From: Allokutzneria sp. NRRL B-24872
Lineage (GTDB): Bacteria > Actinomycetota > Actinomycetes > Mycobacteriales > Pseudonocardiaceae
Length of the DNA: 32,183 bases
NCBI RefSeq assembly: GCF_002155965.1
Contig: NZ_MUMH01000120.1
Coordinates: forward strand, 1-32,183
Direction of reading: 5' to 3'
Both the position numbers and the translations under genes were made by a program. The notes under the pieces were generated by a model. The model was not told the DNA's origin. It made no database searches and saw nothing but the letters and a program-made list of their open reading frames with translations. Position 1 is the first letter of the stretch; the number at the start of each line of letters is the position of its first letter. Shown here one piece after another: positions 1 through 7,208 of this stretch.

Positions 1-2
1 TC

Positions 3-173
3 GAACGGCGGGAGATCGCCAGGCTCGCCGCGAGCCTGGCCGAGCACCGGCAGCCACCGGGTCAGCGGTCCCCTGCCCAGTCCGGCGGGGTCGGTACGGG
101 TCACGATCGCTGCGCCTGGCGGGGGAAGCACCAGCGCAGGGCATCGGCGAAGAGCCCTCGCCACCACGCGTAG
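3..173 (+). CDS. Possible C-terminal end of a gene entering from the left edge
   Basis: An open frame runs from the window edge to a TAG at 171-173. Its first 17 or so codons have strong G/C in third position and encode a charged helical stretch (ERREIARLAASLAEHRQ), which looks like the tail of a helical or regulatory protein. The later part is less convincing, and the frame would overlap the convergent esterase gene by about 70 bases. The true coding tail may be shorter or absent. No family can be assigned from so short a piece. Confidence 0.25.
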   Translation, partial: ERREIARLAASLAEHRQPPGQRSPAQSGGVGTGHDRCAWRGKHQRRASAKSPRHHA

Positions 174-1273
174 TCGTGTCCGCCCGCGAACTCCCGGAAG
201 GCGGTGTCGTACCCCTTCTGCGTGAGCACCTGGTCCAACCAGCGGCTGTGGGTGATCGAACTCTCCAGCTCGCCGACATCGTGAAAGACGCGGATCGGCA
301 CCGGTTCCGCGGCCAGGAAGTCGGCGATCAACGTCGGCACGGGGGTACGGCGCAGCAGCTCGTCCGCGCCGGTGCCCATCTTGAGGTCAGGGTGGTAGCC
401 GCACGAGGGCGACTGGACGATGGCGTTTCCGAACGTCGCCGGGTGGTGCAGCACTGTCCACGCGGCACACAGTCCGCCAAAGCTCTCACCGGCCAGCGCC
501 ACGTCCCCGGGGTCCCGCGAGAGCGGATACCGCTCGAGCAGCCAGGGCACCAGCTCATCGACCAGCATCTGCGAGAACACCGGATCGCAGAGCAACTCCT
601 GGTAGCGCCGCAGTCCGAGCTGGTCGACGAGAACCACCGCGCAAGGCCGGATCAGTCCCGCCTGGACAAGGGCATCACGAACGCTCGGCGCGCTGTGGTC
701 CGGGGTGCCGTCCAAGTGGATCACGAACGGCAGTGCGCTCTCGTCCGAGAACTCGCCAGGGGGCATCGAGATCCAGATGCGGCGCTCGTTCCCCAGGAGC
801 TCGCTCGCGAACACGGCGGACTCCATGGCCGGTGCCGGCCGCGCTTCGGCCTGATCGAGCCAGGGCAACGGCGCCGCGTCGGGCAGCACTGCCACCGAGG
901 CCCCGGAGAACCTCTCGACCGAGCACTCGGAGAACCTCGGCGGCGGGTTGAACGGGTCCGATACCCGTTGTCCGCATCTGGTGAACACGTACGAGAAGCG
1001 CAGATCGGAACGCATCCGCAGGGTGAGAACGCGAAACGGCGTCCCCGGCACCGCAGCGAACTCCGTGTCGATCTTGTTGAAGCCGATGACGGGACCGATG
1101 ACGACCGAGAGGGTGACCGTCGTGTCGTCTCCGGGCTCGTCGACGAACGTCACGTCCACCTCGTCCGCCAGGACCCGCTCGACCAGCGGAGCACCGGTCT
1201 CCACGAGGTGCCGCCTGAACCTCTCAGGACTCCACTCCCCGGTCGACAGCTTCTCGACGAACGGATTGGTCAT
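101..1273 (-). CDS. Enterochelin esterase-like siderophore hydrolase
   Basis: The 390-residue protein resembles the Fes/IroD family, which hydrolyses the ester backbone of ferric tri-lactone siderophores in the cytoplasm to free iron. The N-terminal half (about 1-150) fits the beta-sandwich domain that precedes the hydrolase. The C-terminal half is an alpha/beta hydrolase with the nucleophile elbow GESFGG (Ser about 264) and a late histidine in GGHDYAWWR (about 366). The stretch around RRYQELL and the ELVPWLLERYP helix are typical of the family. There is no signal peptide, as expected for a cytosolic enzyme. It is the last gene of the siderophore operon, and its ATG overlaps the ATPase stop codon by four bases (ATGA). 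That arrangement implies translational coupling and supports a role in iron release from the imported complex. The exact siderophore cannot be read from the sequence. Confidence 0.85.
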   Translation of the reverse strand: MTNPFVEKLSTGEWSPERFRRHLVETGAPLVERVLADEVDVTFVDEPGDDTTVTLSVVIGPVIGFNKIDTEFAAVPGTPFRVLTLRMRSDLRFSYVFTRCGQRVSDPFNPPPRFSECSVERFSGASVAVLPDAAPLPWLDQAEARPAPAMESAVFASELLGNERRIWISMPPGEFSDESALPFVIHLDGTPDHSAPSVRDALVQAGLIRPCAVVLVDQLGLRRYQELLCDPVFSQMLVDELVPWLLERYPLSRDPGDVALAGESFGGLCAAWTVLHHPATFGNAIVQSPSCGYHPDLKMGTGADELLRRTPVPTLIADFLAAEPVPIRVFHDVGELESSITHSRWLDQVLTQKGYDTAFREFAGGHDYAWWRGLFADALRWCFPRQAQRS

Positions 1274-2133
1274 GTCCTGCTCTCTTCACGTGCGTAGTCG
1301 GTGGACCGCTGCCGGGTTCGGTCGCGGCCGAGCGGCACGACCTGCGGGGTACCGGCCACCGGATCGGGCACGACCAGGCAGGGCAGACCGAACACCTCTT
1401 CGACCAGATCGGCGGTGACGACCTGGTCGGGGGTGCCTTCGGCGACGACCTGGCCGTCCTTCATGGCGATCAGGTGGGTGCCGTAGCGGGCGGCGTGGTT
1501 GAGGTCGTGCAGGACGGCGACCAGGGTGTGGCCGGCGTGGTGCAGATCGGTGAACAGCTCCATCAGCTCGATCTGGTGGGCGATGTCGAGGAAGGTGGTC
1601 GGCTCGTCGAGCAGCAGGATGTCGGTGTGCTGGGCGAGCGCCATGGCCACCCACACGCGCTGCCGCTGCCCGCCGGAGAGCTCGTCCACCAGACGGCCGG
1701 ACAGTGCGGAGACCGCGGTGTGGTTCATCGCCCTCAGCACGGCCTGCTCGTCGGTCTCGGTCCACTGCCTGCCGAAGCCCTGGTGCGGGTACCGGCCCCG
1801 GGCCACCAGCTCGGCCACGGTGATCCCGTCCGGAGCGATCGAGGTCTGCGGCAGCAGCCCGACCCGCCGCGCCACCTCCTTGCTCTTGAAGGAGCTGATG
1901 TCCGCCCCGTCCAGGACCACCTGCCCAGCGCCGGGTTTGAGCAGCCGTGCCAGCCCGCGCAGCAGGGTGGACTTGCCGCACGCGTTCGGCCCCACGATGA
2001 CCGTGAACGAGCGGTCCGGGATGGCCACCGACAGGTCCTCGCAGATGAGGCGCTTGCCGTAGCCGATCGTCGCCGAATCCACGTGCAGGCGAGCGCCTCC
2101 CGGGCCTCCGGGGCCTCCGAGGAAAGTGGTCAC
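1270..2133 (-). CDS. Iron-siderophore ABC transporter ATP-binding protein (FecE/FepC type)
   Basis: The 287-residue ATPase energises siderophore import through the two FecCD permeases encoded just upstream. It has a Walker A motif GPNACGKST (about 48-56), a Q-loop region (GLLPQTS), the ABC signature LSGGQRQRVW (about 148), Walker B ILLLDEPT followed by the D-loop and the switch histidine in VLHDLNHAARY. The order and length match the FepC/FhuC group. A longer open frame extends to 2259, but I choose the GTG at 2133 because it forms a GTGA overlap with the stop of the preceding permease and precedes the conserved domain by a short glycine/proline linker (GGPGGPGG). The downstream esterase overlaps its stop codon in the same manner. 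Confidence 0.93.
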   Translation of the reverse strand: MTTFLGGPGGPGGARLHVDSATIGYGKRLICEDLSVAIPDRSFTVIVGPNACGKSTLLRGLARLLKPGAGQVVLDGADISSFKSKEVARRVGLLPQTSIAPDGITVAELVARGRYPHQGFGRQWTETDEQAVLRAMNHTAVSALSGRLVDELSGGQRQRVWVAMALAQHTDILLLDEPTTFLDIAHQIELMELFTDLHHAGHTLVAVLHDLNHAARYGTHLIAMKDGQVVAEGTPDQVVTADLVEEVFGLPCLVVPDPVAGTPQVVPLGRDRTRQRSTDYAREESRT

Positions 2134-3197
2134 AGGCGTCTCCTGGCTTCGGTGAACAGCAGCCAGCCGAGGTAGCCGCCGCCGAGCATGACGGTGATGG
2201 TCCCCACCGGCAGCGGGGTGGGCGCGATGTGCTGGGCGAGGTAGTCCGCCACCAGGCACAGCAGGGCGCCGACGAAGGCGGCGGGCGCGAGGGTGATCCC
2301 CGCGGTGCGGGCGATCCGGCGAGCGATCTGAGGTGCCAGCAGGGAGATGAACGTGATCGGCCCCGACGCGGCGGTGACCGTCGCCGTCAACGCGACCCCC
2401 ACCCCGATCAGGCCGAGGCGGGCAGGCGCGACCCGAACCCCTTGGGAGGCGGCCGCTTCATCACCCAGTTCCAGCTGCCGCATCGGCCGGCTCAGCATCG
2501 CGGCCAGCAGCAGGAGCACGACGATGAACGCGCCGCCGACGAGAACCTGGTTCCAGGACGTGCCGTTGAGCGAGCCCGCGCCCCACGCGGCGGCGGCCAT
2601 CGCGACTTTCAGGTCGGCTTTGAGGATCAGCCAGGTGTTCAGCGACCCCAGCATGGCCGAGATGCCGATGCCGACGACGATCAGCCGGAACCCTTGCACC
2701 CCACGCCGGTAGGCGAGCACGTACACGACGACGGCGGTGGCCATCCCGCCCAGCAACGCCCCGCCGACCAACTGCCAGTAGGTGCCGTTGACGACCAGGA
2801 TCACGATCAGCGCACCGGTGTAGGAGCCCTGCGAGAACCCGATGATGCCGGGCTCGGCGAGCGGGTTGCGCAGCAGGGATTGGAAGATCGCGCCGGACAC
2901 CCCGAGCGAGGCGCCGAACACCAGCGCCGCCGCCACCCGGGGCAGTCGCCACTCGACCACGATGCTGTGGACGAGCCCCGTCTCGCCGCCGGTCAGCGCC
3001 GAGACCACCTGCCCGGCGCTGAGCGGGTACGAGCCGGTCATCAGCGCGAGCACCGCCATGCCCGCGACCGCCAGCGCGAGCACCGCGCAGACGACGACCG
3101 AACGCCATTCGAGCCGTACCGCGATCCTCCGGCGCCGCAGCACCAGCACGCGGTGCCCGAAGTCCACCTGGTCCGCCTCCGGCGGTCGAGTGCTCAT
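2130..3197 (-). CDS. FecCD-family siderophore permease, second subunit
   Basis: The 355-residue integral membrane protein has about nine or ten hydrophobic segments and FecCD-family signatures: WRLPRVAAALVFGASLGVSG, QSLLRNPLAEPGIIG and a late GPITFISLLAPQIARR segment that corresponds to the ATPase-contacting loop. It should pair with the neighbouring permease to form the heterodimeric channel of a siderophore importer. The open frame extends to 3836, but the ATG at 3197 overlaps the stop of the upstream permease (ATGA), gives the normal family length, and places a positively charged cytoplasmic tail (RRRRIAVRLEWR) before the first membrane segment. Its own stop overlaps the ATPase start. Confidence 0.92.
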   Translation of the reverse strand: MSTRPPEADQVDFGHRVLVLRRRRIAVRLEWRSVVVCAVLALAVAGMAVLALMTGSYPLSAGQVVSALTGGETGLVHSIVVEWRLPRVAAALVFGASLGVSGAIFQSLLRNPLAEPGIIGFSQGSYTGALIVILVVNGTYWQLVGGALLGGMATAVVVYVLAYRRGVQGFRLIVVGIGISAMLGSLNTWLILKADLKVAMAAAAWGAGSLNGTSWNQVLVGGAFIVVLLLLAAMLSRPMRQLELGDEAAASQGVRVAPARLGLIGVGVALTATVTAASGPITFISLLAPQIARRIARTAGITLAPAAFVGALLCLVADYLAQHIAPTPLPVGTITVMLGGGYLGWLLFTEARRRL

Positions 3198-4240
3198 AGT
3201 CCACTCGCCTTCTTCCGCAGCACCAGCGCGATGAGAACGGGAGCGCCGACGAACGCGGTGACGACGCCGACGGGGATCTCGCTGGGGCGCATCACGATCC
3301 GGCCGAGGATGTCGGAGGCCAACAGCAGCGCCGGGGCCAGCAGGACGCTGTAGGCGAAGATCCACCGCTGGTTCGGGCCGACGATCCAGCGAGCCACGTG
3401 CGGCACCATGAGACCGACGAAGCCGATGGGGCCAGCGATCGCGGTCGCTCCCCCGGCGAGCAGGGTGAGCGCGATGATCGCGAGGACACGCGCGCGGGTC
3501 ACCCGAACTCCTTGCGTGCGCGCCAGATCGTCGCCGAGAGCCATGGCGTTGAGCGGCCCTGACACCGCGAAGGCCAGGACGAGCGCCACCGCGAAGACCG
3601 GCAGGATCGGCACCAGCAGATCGAGCGGCCTGCCCCCGATCGAACCGGCGTTCCAGGACCGCATCGCGTCGAAGGCCGCCGGGTTGGTCAGTTGGAGCGC
3701 GTCCGCCGCACCCCTGAGCACCGCGCCGACGCAGGCCCCGGCGAGCACCATCACCACCGGCGAGGAGCCCTGCCGCGTCGACCCGAGCGCGAGCACCACC
3801 AGCATGACGATCATCGCCCCCGCGACGGCGAACCACAGGTAGCCGCTGATGTCGCCGACGCCGAGCACGCCAACCGCGACCGTCACCGCGAAGGACGCGC
3901 CCGCGTCGAGGCCGAGGGTGCCCGGATCGGCCAGCGGGTTGCGGGTGAGCGCCTGGATCAACGCCCCCACGAGCCCGAGCGCCATTCCGACGACCAGCCC
4001 GACGACGGTGCGCGGCAGCCGGTAGTCGCGGATCGCGAACTGATCGATGTCAGCGGCTGGGTGGAACAGGGCGTCCCACACCACCGACGGCGCGATCGCC
4101 GTTGACCCGATCATCATGCTCGCCACCAGCAGGACCAGCAGCACCACGAGCACGACGACCAGGCCGACCGAGCGACGCAGCCGCGGCCGTGGCGCCTTCA
4201 CGGTGTCCGGCCCAACGAGTGGCGGAGCGAGAGCGGTCAT
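3194..4240 (-). CDS. FecCD-family siderophore permease, first subunit
   Basis: The 348-residue membrane protein shows the standard FecCD pattern: a first membrane segment after a basic tail (RPRLRRSVG), the YRLPRTVVGLVVGMALG motif, QALTRNPLADPGTLG, and the GPIGFVGLMVPHVARW loop near the C-terminus that couples to the ATPase. Both ends overlap neighbouring genes by four bases: the ATG at 4240 overlaps the stop of the binding-protein gene, and its own TGA overlaps the next permease. The long upstream extension of the frame to 4759 lies antisense-phase to the binding-protein gene and is not coding. Two distinct permease genes in tandem is the usual arrangement for Gram-positive and actinobacterial siderophore importers. 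Confidence 0.92.
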   Translation of the reverse strand: MTALAPPLVGPDTVKAPRPRLRRSVGLVVVLVVLLVLLVASMMIGSTAIAPSVVWDALFHPAADIDQFAIRDYRLPRTVVGLVVGMALGLVGALIQALTRNPLADPGTLGLDAGASFAVTVAVGVLGVGDISGYLWFAVAGAMIVMLVVLALGSTRQGSSPVVMVLAGACVGAVLRGAADALQLTNPAAFDAMRSWNAGSIGGRPLDLLVPILPVFAVALVLAFAVSGPLNAMALGDDLARTQGVRVTRARVLAIIALTLLAGGATAIAGPIGFVGLMVPHVARWIVGPNQRWIFAYSVLLAPALLLASDILGRIVMRPSEIPVGVVTAFVGAPVLIALVLRKKASGL

Positions 4241-5220
4241 TTCTTGGCGGGCAGGTTCGCCAGCGCTCGGTCGAGCGAGTCCAGGTACTGCAGGACGGGC
4301 CGGTAGGAGTTGTTGCCGGGGCAGAAGAGTCCGAGCGCGCGGCCCGAGCTCACGGCAGGCAGCGCCTTCCAGGTGTTGGTCTCGACGACGGGCGCGAACG
4401 CCGGCTTCGGGCGGCCGTCGGCGTCGACGGGGTAGGTGATCACGTCGTACTTGGACAGTCCCGCGATCTGCTCGAACGGCAGGGACGTCCAGCCGAGGGG
4501 GTCCTTGCCCTCGGCCGCCTTGGGGAACTTCATGCCGAGGTCGTCCTGGGCGATCTCGACGCACCCGAAGTCCGCGATGGAGAACGTTCCGGGATCGGAG
4601 CTCTCCCAGCGGTCGACGTTGACGAACGAGGTCTCGTCGATGATCTTGCGGTGCGTCTGCTTGATCTTGGCGATCTTCTTCTCGAACTCCGCCTTCTGCG
4701 CACTGAGCTCGTTCGTCACGTTCCCGGCCTCGGCGACGCCGCCCGCGAGTGCCTTCCACTCGGTGTCGAGCCCCCAGAAGAGCGTCGGGGCGATCGGCTT
4801 CAGCTGGTTCTCGATCTTCTTGAACTCGCCGTCGGGGAGCTGGGCCAGGATGAGGTCCGGCTTCAGGTTGGCGAGCTTCTCCAGGTCGACCTGGTCACCG
4901 CTGGCGCCGAGGTTCGTCGCTGCCTTGAACGTGGCCTTCTGCTTCTCGGGAACGAGGCCGAGTTCGGAGGCGGTCACCTCGGTGGCCCCCACCGGCGCGC
5001 CACCCATGTCGATGAACGGAAGCGTCGTGTTGCCGATCGTGACGACCCGCTGCGGCTTCACGGGAACGCTGACACTGCCGTTGTCGGCCTTGACGGTGCG
5101 CATCTCCCCGGCCGGTTTGGTGGCGCCGTCGCCGCTGCTGCCGCAGGCGGAAAGGACGAGCGTGGCACTCAGCAAGGCGGCCAGGACCGGGCCCCGTCGT
5201 CTCAGGAGTGTCGTAGTCAT
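4237..5220 (-). CDS. Siderophore-binding lipoprotein of the ABC importer
   Basis: The 327-residue protein begins with a lipoprotein signal: a basic start (LLRRRG), a hydrophobic core and the lipobox LSAC with the modified cysteine at about residue 26, followed by a Gly/Ser linker. The remainder fits the class III periplasmic-binding fold used for ferric siderophores and cobalamin. It has the RVVTIGNTTLPFIDMGGAPVG start of domain one, LKPDLILAQLP, a long central helix rich in Lys and Glu, and a C-terminal closing helix. It would sit on the outer face of the membrane and deliver ferric siderophore to the two permeases encoded downstream. The start at 5220 is the only one that gives a signal peptide. 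The reductase fusion gene lies 35 bases upstream in the same orientation. Confidence 0.9.
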   Translation of the reverse strand: MTTTLLRRRGPVLAALLSATLVLSACGSSGDGATKPAGEMRTVKADNGSVSVPVKPQRVVTIGNTTLPFIDMGGAPVGATEVTASELGLVPEKQKATFKAATNLGASGDQVDLEKLANLKPDLILAQLPDGEFKKIENQLKPIAPTLFWGLDTEWKALAGGVAEAGNVTNELSAQKAEFEKKIAKIKQTHRKIIDETSFVNVDRWESSDPGTFSIADFGCVEIAQDDLGMKFPKAAEGKDPLGWTSLPFEQIAGLSKYDVITYPVDADGRPKPAFAPVVETNTWKALPAVSSGRALGLFCPGNNSYRPVLQYLDSLDRALANLPAKK

Positions 5221-5255
5221 GTTTGTGCTCTTTCTCTTCTGTGCTGTGCGAAAGG

Positions 5256-7115
5256 TCAGTGGGAGCTGGCCGGCACGAGGTCGCGGATGGTGGTGCCCCA
5301 GCCGACGGTGTGCCTCGCCCGGCAGCGGAGTCCCGCTCGGGCGATGACGGCATCGAGTTCGCCGGGGGTCCGCAGTCCGGAGCCGTGCACGGTGAGGGCG
5401 AGCAGGTCAGCTCCGCCGTCGTGCTCGTCGAGGCCATCGAAGGTCTCCTCGATCAGCAGCACCCGGCCACCGGGAAGGAGCTGCTCGGCGGCTCGGCGCA
5501 GGGCGTGGGCGGCATCAGCGTCGGCGAGGGCCTTGAAGGCGCGGATGACGAACACGGCGTTCGCCGGCGGGCCCGGTTCGAAGACGGACTGCTCGACCAC
5601 CGTCACCCGCGCGCGCTGCGCCTCATCGGGAATGGTGGCGGGCAGGTCACGGCGCAGCCAGTCCGCTTGGGCGGGCAGCGCGCAGATCGTCACGCGCAGG
5701 CCAGGGTGGGCGGCTACGAACTCGCGGGCCTGAGCACCGGCCCCGCCGGAGTGGAGCACCACGTGCTCGACGCCGGTGAGGAGCTCCGATGCGGCGATGG
5801 GTTCGGCCAGCGCGGGCTGGAACTTCGCCAGTCGCTCCAGGTAGCGGTCCTCGTAGTCCTGCTCGGCGCGCACCTCGACGTAGGTCTGGCCGGTGACCGA
5901 GGCGTAGGACGCCCGGCCGGTACGGATCGACTCGGTGAGCCCGCGCATGCCGAGCATCTCGCGGCCGACCACCCCGGCCGGGTGCAGGGCGTCGACCATG
6001 AAGTCGTTGGTCAGCACCTCGCCCGTCGGGGCGAGTCCGTAGTGGCCAGGCTCGGTCTCCGTCAGGACGTCCAGGGTGTGCAGGTAGCGCAGGAGCTTGT
6101 GGAGTGCCCGCTCGTCCGCGCCCGCCTTGACGGCCAGGTCCGCGACGCTGGTGACGCCTCGGGAGATCAGGTCAGGGACGCCCAGCTCGACGGCGGCACG
6201 GATCGCGGTCGGCGCTACCAACTCGGTCAGCTCGCGAAGCCGCTCGAACGGGGTTTTCGTCTTCTCCGGGTCGGGTACCGCCGCGTCGGTCTCCAGGGCG
6301 ACGACCTCGCCGCGCCGCCAGTACCCGGCGAAGTCGATGTCCTCCTTCGGCACGCCCCGGCCCTCGACCAGATGGCGTCGCAGGTCCCGAACGGACGTGT
6401 GCTCCCCGGCGAGCCACGCGAACGGTTGCCCCTCCCACCAGCCGCCGTTCTTGACCGCGTCCAGGAGCAGGCTGCTCGTCCCCGCCTCGGCATCGCCACG
6501 CACCAGCCAGGTCACCTCGACGTGCGGCAGCTCGCGCAGCTCCAGCCGATGTGAGTCCTCGGCGACCTCGACGAACACCCGTGCCCGCGCGTCCTCCGGC
6601 AGCTCGTCCAACAGCCGAGCGATGGCGGGAAGAGCGGTGTCGTCCCCGACCACCAAGAGCCAGTCCGCGTCGCCGGGGAGCGAGCGCGAGGAGCTCGGGC
6701 CGTAGAAGTGGACGCGTTCGCCTGGTTGCACGCGGTAGGCCCAGGTGGTGCCCACGCCGATGCCGTGCTTGACGAAGTCCACGTCCAGCTCGCCGGCCTC
6801 AGCGCTCCAGCGGCGGACCGTGTAGGCCTTCGACAGGGGCCGGGGGTTTCTCGGCAGGTCCACGCCCCGCTCTCGCTGCACCGGCAGCACCGGCTCGGCG
6901 TGGCCGGGGGCGCGGAACACCAGCCGGATGTCGTCATCGAAACCGAGCGAGTCGAACGCGGGCTGCGGGAAGCCGTTTGCCGAGGTGAACGCGCGCAGCT
7001 GCGCTCCGCCCAGCGTGATCCGCCGCATCCCCGGCGTCAGGTCCGCCACCCGAAGGACCTCGACTTCGCGCAGGGTCACTGGGCGCACGGTGAGCCGGCG
7101 TGAGGTCTTCGGCAC
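5256..7115 (-). CDS. Siderophore-interacting reductase fused to a degenerate methyltransferase-like domain
   Basis: The 619-residue protein is a fusion. Residues about 1-275 form a siderophore-interacting protein (SIP, ViuB/YqjH type), a FAD-dependent ferric-siderophore reductase. The evidence is the KAYTVRRW FAD-contact motif, VKHGIGVGTTWAYRVQPGE, the pyridine-nucleotide segment LLVVGDDTALPAIARLL and the terminal GYWRRGEV. Residues about 285-619 resemble the winged-helix dimerisation domain plus Rossmann domain of acetylserotonin-type O-methyltransferases. The expected acidic SAM-binding positions and the catalytic HD are missing, however: the glycine loop reads VLHSGGAGAQ and the usual LHDW region reads FKALAD. 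The SIP part is about normal family length. The start is a GTG at 7115, preceded by AGGAAGGA at good spacing. This is the first gene of the operon, and an iron box lies 41 bases upstream. What the C-terminal half does is unknown. Confidence 0.85.
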   Translation of the reverse strand: MPKTSRRLTVRPVTLREVEVLRVADLTPGMRRITLGGAQLRAFTSANGFPQPAFDSLGFDDDIRLVFRAPGHAEPVLPVQRERGVDLPRNPRPLSKAYTVRRWSAEAGELDVDFVKHGIGVGTTWAYRVQPGERVHFYGPSSSRSLPGDADWLLVVGDDTALPAIARLLDELPEDARARVFVEVAEDSHRLELRELPHVEVTWLVRGDAEAGTSSLLLDAVKNGGWWEGQPFAWLAGEHTSVRDLRRHLVEGRGVPKEDIDFAGYWRRGEVVALETDAAVPDPEKTKTPFERLRELTELVAPTAIRAAVELGVPDLISRGVTSVADLAVKAGADERALHKLLRYLHTLDVLTETEPGHYGLAPTGEVLTNDFMVDALHPAGVVGREMLGMRGLTESIRTGRASYASVTGQTYVEVRAEQDYEDRYLERLAKFQPALAEPIAASELLTGVEHVVLHSGGAGAQAREFVAAHPGLRVTICALPAQADWLRRDLPATIPDEAQRARVTVVEQSVFEPGPPANAVFVIRAFKALADADAAHALRRAAEQLLPGGRVLLIEETFDGLDEHDGGADLLALTVHGSGLRTPGELDAVIARAGLRCRARHTVGWGTTIRDLVPASSH

Positions 7116-7155
7116 GAAGGCGGTCCTTCCTGGTCGTTCGACGGAGCAAACAGAC

Positions 7156-7174
7156 AGAGGTTAGGCAATCCTTA
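7156..7174. promoter_or_regulatory. Iron box (IdeR/DmdR-type operator) between siderophore operon and AraC gene
   Basis: The 19 bases AGAGGTTAGGCAATCCTTA match the known actinobacterial iron-box consensus TTAGGTTAGGCTAACCTAA at 14 of 19 positions, including the core GGTTAGGC. It lies between the divergent SIP-fusion and AraC genes, 41 bases from the first start and 34 from the second. An iron-loaded IdeR/DmdR repressor bound here could control one or both transcription units. The match is seen directly; binding is inferred. Confidence 0.7.
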
Positions 7175-7208
7175 CCTTCAATGGTGTGCGCAGACTGCCA
7201 TATCGTTT

